From assembly GCA_965199165.1 (NCBI GenBank), contig OZ240681.1, positions 3,596,001-3,660,000 on the forward strand: a DNA stretch of 64,000 nt. Reading direction: 5' to 3'. Source of the stretch: LMUY01 sp965199165. Its GTDB lineage: Bacteria > Pseudomonadota > Alphaproteobacteria > Acetobacterales > Acetobacteraceae. The position numbers and the translations under genes were made by a program. Under the pieces are notes generated by a model. That model was not told the origin of the DNA, searched no databases, and saw nothing but the letters and a program-made list of their open reading frames with translations. This document shows positions 51,412 to 61,058 of this stretch, piece by piece; position 1 is the first letter of the stretch, and every line of letters starts with the position of its first letter.

Positions 51412-52116
51412 ATGACAATCGGCATCCTTGAGACCGGCCGCCCCCCGGCGGAACTGGTGGAGCGGTGGGGCACCTACGTCGACATGGTGCGAACCATGCT
51501 CGGGACCGAGCGGTCCTATCGCAGCTACGACGTGCAGGCCGGCGAACTGCCGGCGAACCCGTCCGAGTGCACGGCCTACGTGATCACCGGCTCCTCCGCC
51601 GGCGTGTATGACGACCTGCCCTGGATCGCGCCGCTGCTCGACTTCATCCGCGCGGCACGGGGCCGGGCCAAGCTGGTCGGGATCTGTTTCGGGCACCAGG
51701 CGATGGCGAAGGCGTTCGGCGGCGAGGTGGAGAAGTCACCGAAAGGGTGGGGGCTGGGCATGCACCGCTACGAGCTCATCGAGCCGCCGCCGGGCATGGT
51801 GGAGCCATTGGGGCTCGCCATTCCGGCCTTCCACCAGGACCAGGTGGTGACACTGCCCCCCGGGACGCGTGTGCTCGCGAGCAGCGACTTCACGCCCTTC
51901 GCCGCGATCGGCTACGACGATGACACGGTGTCGGTGCAGGGCCACCCGGAGTTCACCCCAGCCTTCTCCGCCGCCCTGATCCAGGCACGGCGGGACGTCT
52001 ACGGCGCCTTGGCAGACCGGGCGCTGCTCTCCCTGCTGCAGCCGGAGGATGGCGGGCGCGCTGCCGGCTGGCTGCGCACCTTCATCGACGGCGGCGGATT
52101 GGACGCACCCGGCTGA
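51412..52116 (+). CDS. Class I glutamine amidotransferase (GMP synthase-like)
   Basis: A 234-residue GATase1-type protein. The nucleophile is in VGICFGHQAMAKAFGG, and the His-Glu pair in VQGHPEFTP. It starts with ILETGRPPAELV. It lacks a synthetase domain, so it resembles orphan amidotransferases or gamma-glutamyl hydrolases of amine catabolism. With the flavin amine oxidase and gamma-glutamyltransferase nearby, a polyamine or gamma-glutamyl link is possible but unproven. It ends at two palindromic repeats before rne. Confidence 0.82.
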   Translation: MTIGILETGRPPAELVERWGTYVDMVRTMLGTERSYRSYDVQAGELPANPSECTAYVITGSSAGVYDDLPWIAPLLDFIRAARGRAKLVGICFGHQAMAKAFGGEVEKSPKGWGLGMHRYELIEPPPGMVEPLGLAIPAFHQDQVVTLPPGTRVLASSDFTPFAAIGYDDDTVSVQGHPEFTPAFSAALIQARRDVYGALADRALLSLLQPEDGGRAAGWLRTFIDGGGLDAPG

Positions 52117-52127
52117 ACGTCATCGCA

Positions 52128-52165
52128 CCCTCACCCCGATCCGCGTAAAGGGCTCTGGGTGAGGG
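52128..52165. repeat. CCCTCACCC/GGGTGAGGG palindrome, first copy
   Basis: CCCTCACCC (52128-52136) pairs perfectly with GGGTGAGGG (52157-52165) around a 20-base loop. It lies between the convergent amidotransferase and rne genes, 30 bases before a second element of the same family. Confidence 0.7.
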
Positions 52166-52197
52166 CGACATGTAGGATCGTGCAGGCGGGCACCACC

Positions 52198-52252
52198 CTC
52201 ACCCAACCCTCTCCCTGAGGGAGAGGCTCTTAGGCGGAGTTGGAGGGGTGAG
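52198..52252. repeat. Nested palindrome, second copy before rne end
   Basis: An inner hairpin CCTCTCCC (52208-52215), TGA, GGGAGAGG (52219-52226) sits within outer arms CTCACCC (52198-52204) and GGGTGAG (52246-52252). The 3' arm ends at the rne stop codon (minus strand). The inner core and nested layout match the copies near 3.5 and 6.9 kb. Confidence 0.7.
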
Positions 52253-55093
52253 TTAGCGTCGCCACCAGCCGCGCTTCTTGTCCGCTGCTGGCGTGGCTTC
52301 GCCTACCAGGATCGGCGGCGGGATGGGGGAACTCACGGGCTCTTCCGGCGGCGCCACCTCCAGCGGCTCGGCGTGGCCGTTCAGGAGCGGCGCCTCCTCC
52401 TCGACCGCTGCGGGCGGTTCAGACGGGGCCACCGGCTCGGCCGGAGCGGCCAGGATCGCTTCGGTCCTCCCGGGCGCAGCAGGAGGCGTGTCTTCGGGGG
52501 TGACCGGTGGGATCGGTTCCGGTGCGGCGATGGCGGACGGTGCCACGGCCTGCTCCGGCTGGTCCATGATGTCGAAGATATCGTAGACCTGGCCGAACGG
52601 GTCGGCCGGCGTGGGGCCGGTATAGGCCGGCGCGTGGTCGAACGATGCCGGCGCTTCCGCTGCCATCTCGCCGGCTGCGGCCTCGCCCTCTTCCGGCTCC
52701 CGGCGGCGGCGGCGGCCCCCGCGGCGACCCCGGCGGCGCGCCCGGCCGTCCTCGTCACCTGCGGCCTCAGCCTCCGTGGCCTCCGCTGCCACCGCGTCGA
52801 CCGGCTCCGCCTCCGCGTCGGGCGCCAGCCCGACCGGCGGCTGCTCCGCCAGGGCGGGGTCCTCGCCGTCCGACGCGGGCTTCGGCGCACCCTCCTCGCG
52901 GCGGCCGCCCCGGCGGCGGCGGCGGCGCTTGCTGCGGCGGGCCTCGCCCTCCTCGGCGGTCTCGTTCGCTGGCGCCAGTTGCGTGTCGGCCTCGTCCTCC
53001 GCCTCCTCGTCGTCCGTGTCCGCCTCCTCGACCACGAGGTCGTCCTCCTCCGGCGTGGAGGGGCTGATCGGGATGGCGGTCGGGGCCGGCAGTGCCTCAC
53101 CGGTGTGCGGCCGCAGCCGGTCGATGCGGGTCTGTGGCGGCATCAGCGTGTCGTCGGCGGCGAAGCTGACGCTCATGCCATACCGCGCCTCGATCTCCGA
53201 CAGCCGCACCCGCTTGTGGTTCAGCACGTACAACGCGACCGACCCGGCGACGTGCACCAGGATCGCCGCGGCCCGGCGCTTGGCGCCCTCCTCCTCCACC
53301 GCGCGCAGCACGGCCAGCGCCGCGGTCTCCGTCGTCCGGACCAGCCCGGTGCCGCCGCAATGCGGGCAGGCGGTGAAGCTGGTCTCCGCCAAGGAGGGCC
53401 GCAGCCGCTGCCGGCTCAGCTCCATCAGCCCGAAATGGCTGATCGCGCCGATCTGGATGCGGGCACGGTCGTCCTTCAGCGCATCCTTCATGCGCTTCTC
53501 GACGGCGGCGTTGTTGCGCCGGCTTTCCATGTCGATGAAGTCGATCACGATCAGCCCGGCCAGGTCCCGCAGGCGCAGCTGCCGCGCCACCTCGTCCGCC
53601 GCCTCGAGGTTGGTCTTCAGCGCCGTCTCCTCGATCCCGCGCTCCCGCGTGGACCGGCCGGAGTTCACGTCGATGGCGACCAGCGCCTCCGTCTGGTTGA
53701 TCACCAGGTAGCCGCCGGAGCGCAGCTGCACGTTCGGCTGCATCATCGAGTCGAGATGCGCCTCCACGTTCTGCCGGGCGAACAGCGGCTGCGGCTCGTT
53801 CCACAGGATCACCTTGCGGGCGTGCGCGGGCATCAGCATGCGCATGAAGTCGCGCGCCGCCCGCCAGCCGGCTTCGCCGTCGACCAGCACCTCCTCCACG
53901 TCACGGGAGTAGTTGTCGCGGATCGCCCGCTTGATCAGGTTCGCCTCTTCGTGGATCAGCGCGGGGGCGATGGACGCCAGCGTGGTCTCGCGGATGCTGT
54001 CCCACAGTTCCAACAGGTATTCGCAGTCGCGCTTGATCTCCGCCTTCGGCCGGGACGCGCCGGCGGTGCGGATGATCATGCCCATGCCGCGCGGGATTTG
54101 CAGCTCGGTCGTCACCTCCTTCAGCCGGCGGCGGTCCGCGGCGGAGGTGATCTTGCGGGAGATGCCGCCGCCCCGTGGCGAGTTTGGCATCAGCACGGAG
54201 AACCGCCCGGCGAGCGAGATGAACGTGGTGAGCGCCGCGCCCTTGGTGCCGCGCTCCTCCTTGGTCACCTGGACCAGGAGGATCTGGCGGCGCCGGATCA
54301 CCTCCTGGATCTTGTAGGACCGCATGAAGCGCGGCGGCCTGGCTTCGCGCCGGGCGCTGCCGGACGCCTCGTCCGCTTCGTCGTCTTCCGCGTGGTCGGC
54401 GGGCGCGCTCTCCAGCAGCTCGGGCGGCGGGGGAGGGGGGAGCGCTTCGAGGCCGCCGCCTTCCGCGGACGCATCCTCGTGGGGCGCGTCCGATGCGAGG
54501 AGGGCGTCCTCCGCCGCCGCGGCGGGTTCGGCCGCGGCGGCGGTGTCCGGCAGGTCGAACGCCATTTCCGTCGGTTCGGACGGGCTGCCGAGGGCAAGCT
54601 CCTCGTTGGGAAGCGCCTCTTCCCGCCCTTCGAGGAAATCCTCCGCCACGGCCTGCGCCGCGGTGGCATGTTGGCTTGGTTCCTCCAACGGCAGCGGCGG
54701 CTCGTCCTCGATGACGGCACCGGCTTCCAGCTGCGCTTCGATCTCGGTGCCGGCTGCCTCCGCGGCGGCGGCGGCGGCGTCCTCCGCCTCCTCCTCCGCC
54801 CGAGCCTCGGCCTCCTGCATCTCCAGCAGGCGCTGCCGGTCAGCCACGGGAATCTGGTAGTAGTCCGGATGGATTTCCCCGAAGGCGAGGAAGCCATGGC
54901 GCCCGCCGCCATACTCGACGAAGGCGGCCTGGAGGCTGGGTTCTACGCGGACGACCTTGGCAAGGTAGATGTTGCCCTTGAGCTGCTTCTTGGCGGCGGT
55001 CTCGACATCGAAGTCTTCAAGCCGGTTACCGTCGAGCACCACCACGCGGGTTTCTTCCGCGTGGGTCGCATCGATGAGCATACGCTTCGTCAT
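52253..55093 (-). CDS. rne: Ribonuclease E
   Basis: A 946-residue endoribonuclease that processes rRNA and tRNA and initiates mRNA decay. The S1 domain (YLAKVVRVEPSLQAAFVEYG) is split by a long acidic Ala/Glu/Pro insertion at about 90-258, then resumes at KIQEVIRRRQ. The catalytic metal-binding Asp residues are in VAIDVNSGRS and IVIDFIDM. The Zn-link CPHCGGTG is present. The C-terminal third is low-complexity acidic with basic RSKRRRRRRGG-type clusters, a likely degradosome scaffold. ATG 55093. The gene has a 592-base, hairpin-rich upstream region, which may carry autoregulation. Confidence 0.95.
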   Translation of the reverse strand: MTKRMLIDATHAEETRVVVLDGNRLEDFDVETAAKKQLKGNIYLAKVVRVEPSLQAAFVEYGGGRHGFLAFGEIHPDYYQIPVADRQRLLEMQEAEARAEEEAEDAAAAAAEAAGTEIEAQLEAGAVIEDEPPLPLEEPSQHATAAQAVAEDFLEGREEALPNEELALGSPSEPTEMAFDLPDTAAAAEPAAAAEDALLASDAPHEDASAEGGGLEALPPPPPPELLESAPADHAEDDEADEASGSARREARPPRFMRSYKIQEVIRRRQILLVQVTKEERGTKGAALTTFISLAGRFSVLMPNSPRGGGISRKITSAADRRRLKEVTTELQIPRGMGMIIRTAGASRPKAEIKRDCEYLLELWDSIRETTLASIAPALIHEEANLIKRAIRDNYSRDVEEVLVDGEAGWRAARDFMRMLMPAHARKVILWNEPQPLFARQNVEAHLDSMMQPNVQLRSGGYLVINQTEALVAIDVNSGRSTRERGIEETALKTNLEAADEVARQLRLRDLAGLIVIDFIDMESRRNNAAVEKRMKDALKDDRARIQIGAISHFGLMELSRQRLRPSLAETSFTACPHCGGTGLVRTTETAALAVLRAVEEEGAKRRAAAILVHVAGSVALYVLNHKRVRLSEIEARYGMSVSFAADDTLMPPQTRIDRLRPHTGEALPAPTAIPISPSTPEEDDLVVEEADTDDEEAEDEADTQLAPANETAEEGEARRSKRRRRRRGGRREEGAPKPASDGEDPALAEQPPVGLAPDAEAEPVDAVAAEATEAEAAGDEDGRARRRGRRGGRRRRREPEEGEAAAGEMAAEAPASFDHAPAYTGPTPADPFGQVYDIFDIMDQPEQAVAPSAIAAPEPIPPVTPEDTPPAAPGRTEAILAAPAEPVAPSEPPAAVEEEAPLLNGHAEPLEVAPPEEPVSSPIPPPILVGEATPAADKKRGWWRR

Positions 55094-55685
55094 TGAGTGT
55101 GGTTCTCCGGTGCGCCTGCCAGCCCGGCGCGAAGGGCGCAGGGCGGCGGCGGCTGAATGGGCGAGGAAGGGATGACAGCCCGCACCGGAGGGAGGCCGCG
55201 CCGCCGAGACGCCCGGCCGTTCCGCAAGCTGCGGAACGGCTGGGAGGTCGACGATACGCTGCGGCGTCTCTCATTCGGCGTGAACGGTCCTGTCAGACGG
55301 CTGCACGAGCGAGCGCTGCGCAACCGGGTCGGTCGGATACCGGCCTGTCCAAGGACGGGCCCCAGCGCGCGATCCGCGCGGCGCGGGCGGCGACGCCACC
55401 CGCTTCAGGGGCGCTCCCATCAATTTGGGAGCAGCATTCCTCGGCGGCGTCGACGCAGTGTCCGGACCATGACGCAAAGCAGCAAGGCCCGCAAGTCCGG
55501 CGCAAACCAGCCCTGCCGTGGCGCGGCTGCAACAGGACGTGTCCATAATCAAGGCGCAATGTCATCGCCTTCAGGCCGCGTGTTAGTGTCTGTCCGGAAA
55601 GTCTCCCGTGGCGGTCATCCGACGCGCAAGCGCGCCTCTGGCCCGCCACGGCGACGTTGCGGACAGGCACTGAGGCTGCGACATC
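55094..55685. other. Long intergenic region between rne and the amidase gene, with three perfect hairpins
   Basis: This 592-base gap between divergent genes holds no convincing coding frame. It has an 11-bp stem with a 3-base loop (55216-55226 / 55230-55240, GCCGTTCCGCA arm), a 6-bp stem CGCGCG around ATC (55366-55380), and a 7-bp stem GCTCCCA/TGGGAGC (55413-55432). All could lie in the 5' leader of rne on the minus strand. Such leaders autoregulate rne in E. coli, but no homology is claimed. Frames open across it on both strands are shadows of GC-rich composition. Confidence 0.5.
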
Positions 55686-56495
55686 ATGGGTGAAGCGATG
55701 ATCAACCGTCGGTCGCTGCTGGGTGGGGGTGTCCTGACCCTGATGGCTGGGCTGGCGCGGGCCAGCGCGCGGCGCGATCCCGGTGCGCCGAACGGGGCTA
55801 CCTTGCCCCTCGTCGTGCTGGACCCGGGGCATGGCGGCAAGGACCCGGGCGCGATCGGCATCACCGGCACCTACGAGAAGCACGTGGCCTTCGCCGCCGC
55901 GACCGAGCTGAAGCGGCAGCTGCTGGCTGACCGCCGCGTGCGGGTGGAGGTGACGCGCGGCCGCGACGTGTTCATCCCGCTGGAGGACCGGGTCGGCTGG
56001 GCGCAGCGGCAGGGTGCGGCCTTGTTCGTGTCCATGCATGCCGATGCGGTGGGCGACCACAGCGTGCGCGGCGCCAGCATCTACACGCTGTCCGACACGG
56101 CATCGGACGCGCAGACTGCGGCGTTGGCCGTGCGGGAGAACAGCGCCGACCGGTTCGGCGGGCCGTCCTTCCGTGACCAGCCGCCGGATGTGGCCCGCAT
56201 CCTCGCCAGCCTGGTGCGGCAGGAGACCCGCGCCGGGTCGACGCGGATGCAGCGCGGCATGGTCGGCGCACTGGACCGCGACCTGCCGATGTTGCAAAAC
56301 CCCGCACGGCACGCGAGCTTCGTGGTATTGAAGGCGTCCGACATCCCGTCCGTGCTGGTTGAGATGGGGTTCATGTCGAACGCGGAGGATGAGGCTGCGC
56401 TGCGGCGTCCGGAGCACCGCGCATTGGTGGCTGCGGCGATGAAGCGGGCGGTGGACGGGTTCTTCGCCGGGCAGGGTGTTCGCATGGCTGGCTAG
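55686..56495 (+). CDS. N-acetylmuramoyl-L-alanine amidase (AmiC-like)
   Basis: A 269-residue periplasmic zinc amidase that cleaves septal peptidoglycan. The N-terminus carries a twin-arginine signal (INRRSLLGGGVLTLMAGLA). The Amidase_3 domain starts at VLDPGHGGKDPGAIG, then SMHADA, and ends in VLVEMGFMSNAEDE with the catalytic Glu; His and Glu ligands for zinc are in place. No AMIN domain. A later ATG at 55698 would start directly before INRR; either is possible. Divergent from rne and upstream of PBP1A. Confidence 0.93.
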   Translation: MGEAMINRRSLLGGGVLTLMAGLARASARRDPGAPNGATLPLVVLDPGHGGKDPGAIGITGTYEKHVAFAAATELKRQLLADRRVRVEVTRGRDVFIPLEDRVGWAQRQGAALFVSMHADAVGDHSVRGASIYTLSDTASDAQTAALAVRENSADRFGGPSFRDQPPDVARILASLVRQETRAGSTRMQRGMVGALDRDLPMLQNPARHASFVVLKASDIPSVLVEMGFMSNAEDEAALRRPEHRALVAAAMKRAVDGFFAGQGVRMAG

Positions 56496-56528
56496 CGTCG
56501 CGGCCGTGCTGGAGGATAGTGGGCGAGT

Positions 56529-59081
56529 ATGAGCAGTCTGAGAGCCGGCGAGCGGCTTGTGCCACCCGAACCGGCGCCTGCGCCGCCTCGCAAGCCCCTG
56601 CGCGCCGCCCGGCCCCGCCGTTCGCCGTTGCGCTGGGTGGTGCGGCTGGCCGGGATCGCCGTCACGGTTGTGGCCGTCGTCGCCATCGTCGGGGCTGCCG
56701 TGCTGTACCGCGGGTACGAGACGATGACGGCCGAGCTTCCGACCGTGGACGGCCTGCTGCAGTACCAGCCGCCGGTGATGAGCCGCATCTACGCCGGGGA
56801 TGACCGGCTGGTGGCCGAGCTGGCGAAGGAGCGGCGGATCTTCATCCCGTTCACCGCCATCCCGGACGTCGTCAAGCAGGCCTTCGTCTCCGCCGAGGAC
56901 CAGAACTTCTGGACGCACAAGGGCGTGGACCCGGGTGCCATGGCGCGCGCCGCCTTCACCGACCTGATGCAATTGGGCAAGAACCGCCGGCCGATCGGCG
57001 CCTCCACCATCACCCAGCAGGTCGCCCGCAACATGCTGCTGGGCACCAACGAGCGCACGCTGGCGCGCAAGATCAAGGAGGCGGTGCTCGCCATCCGTGT
57101 CGAGCAGACGCTGTCCAAGGAACGCATCCTCGAGCTGTACCTCAACGAGATCTATTTCGGCCTGCAGTCCTACGGCGTGGCCGCCGCGGCGCAGACCTAT
57201 TTCAACAAGTCCCTGGACCAGATCACCCTGCCGGAAGCCGCGTTCCTCGCCTCGCTGCCGAAGGCGCCGAACAACTACAACCCGTTCCGCTTCCCCGACG
57301 CCGCCCGGGCCCGGCGCGACTGGGTGCTAGACCGCATGGCGGAAGACCGGGTGATCACCGCCGAGCAGGCCGCTGCGGCCAAGACCGGTCCGGTGGTGAC
57401 CGGCCAGTTCCACCGGCCGGACGTGGTGCCGGGCGCCGAATGGTTCGGCGAGGAGGTGCGGCGCCAGATGGTCGACCGGTTCGGCGCCGACGCCACGACG
57501 GAAGGCGGCCTGGTGGTGCGAACCAGCCTGGACCCGGCCTTGCAGACGGTGGCGGACCAGGTCCTGCGCCGCGGCCTGATGGCTTACGACCGCGCCCATG
57601 GCGGGTTCCGCGGCCCCGTGGCGCGGCTGGACCCGTCCGCCGCCGTGCTGCGGACAGGCTGGCCGCGCTCCCTGGCCGCGCTGCCGCGGCCGCCCGGCAT
57701 GCTGCCCGACTGGCAGCTGGCGGTGGCGCTGGAGGTCACCGGGGCCGAAGCGCGGCTCGGCTGGCTCGACAGCGCCGGTGCGCAACACGTCTCCTCCATG
57801 GCGTTGGGCGACACCGGCTGGGCGCGGCCGAACCACAACGGCGTCGTGGGCGGTGCACCGCGCAGGATGGCCGACGTGGTGCAGGTGGGCGACGTCGTGA
57901 TGGTGGCGCCACCCTCCGTCAGCGCCCGGCCGCCCTTTGCCGGCGGCGACCGGGTGCAGTTGCGCCAGGTGCCGCAAATCCAGGGCGCCCTGGTCTCGCT
58001 CGATCCGGCGACCGGGCGCGTGCTGGCGATGTCGGGGGGCTGGAACTTCGAGAGCAGCCAGTTCAACCGGGCCACCCAGGCACAGCGGCAGCCCGGCAGC
58101 TCGTTCAAGCCCATGGTCTACCTGGCGGCCATGCAGCAGAACCTGTCGCCCAGCCAGCGGGTGCTGGACGCGCCGTTCGTTCTGGACCAGGGCGCCGCCG
58201 GCGTGTGGCGGCCGGGCAACTACGAGAAGAGCTTCGCCGGCCCGATCTCGATCCATCAGGCGTTGGAGAAGTCGCTGAACCTGGCCACCGTCCGCCTGGC
58301 GCAGAAGGTGGGCATGGATGCGGTGGCCGCGAACGCCATCGCATTCCATGTGGTCGACCAGATGACCCACTACCTGCCGAACGCGCTGGGCGCGGTGGAC
58401 ACGACGGTGCTGCGCCAGGCCGGCGCCTACGCCTCGCTCGACGAGAACGGCCGGGAGGTGGTGCCGACCCTGATCGACTCGGTGCAGGACCGCGATGGCC
58501 ACGTCGTCTGGCGCGCACCGGGAACGGCGTGCAACGGCTGCGGCGATCCATACCGCCCGCCTCTGCTGAGCGACACCCGGCAGCAGCTGGCAGACCCGCA
58601 AAGCGTGTTCCAGACCGTGACCATGATGCAGGGCGTGATCGCGCATGGCACCGGCTACGAGGCGGGGAAGGGGCTCGGCCGCCAGGCGCTTGCCGGCAAG
58701 ACCGGCACGACCCAGGATTTCAACGACGCCTGGTTCGTCGGCTTCTCGCCGGACCTGGTGACGGCGGTCTGGGTCGGGTTCGACAACCCCAGCAGCCTGG
58801 GCGAGAACGAGACCGGCGGCGTGATCGCCGCGCCGATCTGGCACGACTTCATGGCGTTCGCCCTGAAGGACCGGCCGAACCTGCCGTTCAAGATGCCGGA
58901 CGGGCTGACGCTGAACACCTGGACCACCAACGTCACCGATGCGTTCAAGGTCGGGCAGGTGCCCGGGCAGAGCGGCCAGACCATCGGCGGCGGCGAGAGT
59001 GCGCCGAGCGAGGGCGGCGTCACCGCCAGCAGCGGCGGCACCGGCACCGGTGTGGACAGCGGGGTCGGCGGACTCTACTAG
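56529..59081 (+). CDS. mrcA: Penicillin-binding protein 1A
   Basis: An 850-residue bifunctional glycosyltransferase/transpeptidase. One N-terminal transmembrane segment (VVRLAGIAVTVVAVVAIVGAAVLY) precedes the GT51 domain with EDQNFWTHKGVDP and TITQQVARNML. The OB-type insert is followed by the transpeptidase motifs: GSSFKPMVY (SxxK), KSLNLA (SxN) and AGKTGTTQDFNDAW (KTG). The C-terminus has a Gly/Ser-rich tail. It lies 33 bases after the amidase and nine bases before prfB, likely one operon. Confidence 0.96.
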   Translation: MSSLRAGERLVPPEPAPAPPRKPLRAARPRRSPLRWVVRLAGIAVTVVAVVAIVGAAVLYRGYETMTAELPTVDGLLQYQPPVMSRIYAGDDRLVAELAKERRIFIPFTAIPDVVKQAFVSAEDQNFWTHKGVDPGAMARAAFTDLMQLGKNRRPIGASTITQQVARNMLLGTNERTLARKIKEAVLAIRVEQTLSKERILELYLNEIYFGLQSYGVAAAAQTYFNKSLDQITLPEAAFLASLPKAPNNYNPFRFPDAARARRDWVLDRMAEDRVITAEQAAAAKTGPVVTGQFHRPDVVPGAEWFGEEVRRQMVDRFGADATTEGGLVVRTSLDPALQTVADQVLRRGLMAYDRAHGGFRGPVARLDPSAAVLRTGWPRSLAALPRPPGMLPDWQLAVALEVTGAEARLGWLDSAGAQHVSSMALGDTGWARPNHNGVVGGAPRRMADVVQVGDVVMVAPPSVSARPPFAGGDRVQLRQVPQIQGALVSLDPATGRVLAMSGGWNFESSQFNRATQAQRQPGSSFKPMVYLAAMQQNLSPSQRVLDAPFVLDQGAAGVWRPGNYEKSFAGPISIHQALEKSLNLATVRLAQKVGMDAVAANAIAFHVVDQMTHYLPNALGAVDTTVLRQAGAYASLDENGREVVPTLIDSVQDRDGHVVWRAPGTACNGCGDPYRPPLLSDTRQQLADPQSVFQTVTMMQGVIAHGTGYEAGKGLGRQALAGKTGTTQDFNDAWFVGFSPDLVTAVWVGFDNPSSLGENETGGVIAAPIWHDFMAFALKDRPNLPFKMPDGLTLNTWTTNVTDAFKVGQVPGQSGQTIGGGESAPSEGGVTASSGGTGTGVDSGVGGLY

Positions 59082-59089
59082 CCTGCCCC

Positions 59090-60221
59090 ATGTCCACCGA
59101 ATCCGACGCCCTCAACGAGCAGATCAAGCAGTCCGTGGCGCTGCTGAGGAGGCATCTTTGACTGGGATGCCGCCACGGAACGCCTTGCGGAGCTGAACCA
59201 CCGCGCCGAAGACCCCGACCTGTGGAACGATGCCGCGGCGGCGCAGGCGCTGATGCGTGAGCGCACGCAGCTTGCCAACCAGATCGAGGGCGTGCAGGCG
59301 CTGGAGGCCGAGGTCACCGACACGCTCGAGCTGATCGCGCTGGGCGAGGCCGACAACGATGCCGCACTCGTGGCCGAGGGCGTCGAGGCGCTGCGCCGCT
59401 CGGCGGCCGAGGCCAAGCGGCGCGAGATCGAGAGCCTGCTGTCCGGCGAGGCCGATGGCCGCGACGCCTTCCTGGAGGTGAACAGCGGCGCCGGCGGCAC
59501 GGAGGCGCAGGATTGGGCGGAAATGCTGGCCCGCATGTACACCCGCTGGGCCGAGGCGCGCGGATACAAGATGCAGCTGATGGAGCAGAGCGAGGGCGAG
59601 CAGGCGGGCATCAAATCGGCGACTTTCCAGGTCACCGGGCCCAACGCCTATGGCTGGTTGAAGACGGAGGGCGGGGTGCACCGGCTGGTCCGCATCTCCC
59701 CGTTCGACAGCGCCGCACGGCGGCAGACATCCTTCGCGTCCGTGTACGTCTACCCCGTCATCGACGACACCATCCAGATCGAGATCGACCCGTCCGACCT
59801 GAAGGTCGACACGTTCCGCGCCTCCGGCGCCGGTGGCCAGCACGTCAACAAGACGGAGTCGGCGATCCGCATCACCCATGTCCCCACCGGCATCATCGTG
59901 GCCTGCCAGACCGACCGCAGCCAGCACCGCAACCGCGCCACGGCGATGGAGATGCTGCGCGCCCGGATGTACGAGGCCGAGCTGCAGAAGCGCGAGGCGG
60001 CGAGCGCGGCGACCGAGGCCTCCAAGACCGACATCGGCTGGGGCCACCAGATCCGGTCCTACGTGCTGGCACCCTACCAGATGGTGAAGGACCTTCGCAC
60101 CGGGGTGGAAAAGTCCAACCCCGCGGCGGTGCTGGACGGCGCGCTGGACGACTTCATGGCCGCCGCCTTGGCCGCCCGCGTCGGGGGCACCCGCAGCGAG
60201 GCGAGCGCCCAGGCTGAATGA
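59090..60221 (+). CDS. prfB: Peptide chain release factor 2, programmed +1 frameshift
   Basis: A 376-residue RF2 decoding UGA/UAA. The first 23 codons run from ATG 59090 to CTT (59156-59158), then an in-frame TGA (59159-59161). Reading resumes +1 at GAC 59160. CTTTGAC with AGGAGG a few bases upstream is the classic autoregulatory frameshift. The tripeptide specifying UGA is SPF (RISPFDSA), and the catalytic GGQ is in GAGGQHVNKTESA. A TGA start overlap (ATGA) links it to the DUF72 gene. Simple ORF calling would lose the N-terminus. Confidence 0.97.
59149..59162 (+). promoter_or_regulatory. RF2 programmed frameshift site
   Basis: The AGGAGG element just before CAT CTT TGA C acts as an internal Shine-Dalgarno. 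At low RF2 the ribosome slips on CTTT and continues in frame +1; at high RF2 it stops at TGA. The site sits after codon 23 of prfB. Confidence 0.93.
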
Positions 60222-61015
60222 CCAAGCCGATCCATGTCGGCATCGGTGGCTGGACCTTCGCCCCATGGCGCGGCCCGTTCTACCCGGCGGGCCTGCCGCA
60301 CGCGAAGGAACTCGCCTACGCCGCCAGCAAGCTGACCGCGATCGAGATCAACGGCACGTTCTATCGCACGCAGAGCCCGGCCAGCTTCGCCAAGTGGCGG
60401 AACGAGGTGCCGGAGGGCTTCGTCTTCGCGCTGAAGGCCCCGCGGGTGACGACGCACCGCACCGCGCTGGCCGAGTCGGAGCCGTCGATCGCGCGCTTCC
60501 TGGATTCGGGCCTGCTGGAGCTGGGTGACGCGCTTGGCCCCATCCTGTGGCAGTTCCCGCCGACGCGACGCTTCGATCCGGACGCCTTCGCGACCTTCCT
60601 GGCGCTGCTGCCGCCGGAGCATGGCGGCGTGAAGCTGCGCCATGCCGTGGAGGCGCGGCACGAAAGCTTCGCCGCTCCGGAATGGTTCGCGTTGCTCCGC
60701 CAGCACGGCGTGGCGGCCGCCATCATCGACTCCGACAAGCACCCGCTGCTCGGCGACCTCACGGCACCCTTCGTCTACGCCCGGCTGCAACGCAATGCGG
60801 AGGCTGAGCCGGAGGGGTACGCTTCGCCGAGCCTCGAGACCTGGGCGCAGCGCGCGCGTCACTGGGCGGATGGCAAGGCCGTCGAGGACTTGCCGCTCGC
60901 CAGCCCGGCGGCGACCAAGCAAGCGCGCGAGTGCTTCGTGTTCTTCATCAGCGGCGACAAGGTCCGCGCGCCGGTCGCGGCGCAGGCGTTGATCGCCCGC
61001 CTGAAGGCTGCCTGA
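60218..61015 (+). CDS. DUF72 domain-containing protein
   Basis: A 265-residue TIM-barrel protein of the DUF72 family. It starts IHVGIGGWTFAPWRG, then YPAGLPHAKELAYAASKLTAIEINGTFYR, and has AEARHESF-like VEARHESFAAPEW and the conserved C-terminal VFFISGDKVRAPVAAQ. Function unknown. It overlaps the prfB stop by four bases (ATGA), so it is likely cotranscribed. No relation to peptide release is known. Confidence 0.88.
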   Translation: MTKPIHVGIGGWTFAPWRGPFYPAGLPHAKELAYAASKLTAIEINGTFYRTQSPASFAKWRNEVPEGFVFALKAPRVTTHRTALAESEPSIARFLDSGLLELGDALGPILWQFPPTRRFDPDAFATFLALLPPEHGGVKLRHAVEARHESFAAPEWFALLRQHGVAAAIIDSDKHPLLGDLTAPFVYARLQRNAEAEPEGYASPSLETWAQRARHWADGKAVEDLPLASPAATKQARECFVFFISGDKVRAPVAAQALIARLKAA

Positions 61016-61058
61016 GCCAGCCTCCGGACTGCGCCCCGACCGTGGCGGGCAACGCCGG

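Noticed and set aside
52373..55096. 907-residue open frame on the plus strand opposite rne
   Set aside because: Antisense frame kept open by GC-rich codon usage; low-complexity Arg/Gly/His content and no family motif, against a clear RNase E on the other strand.
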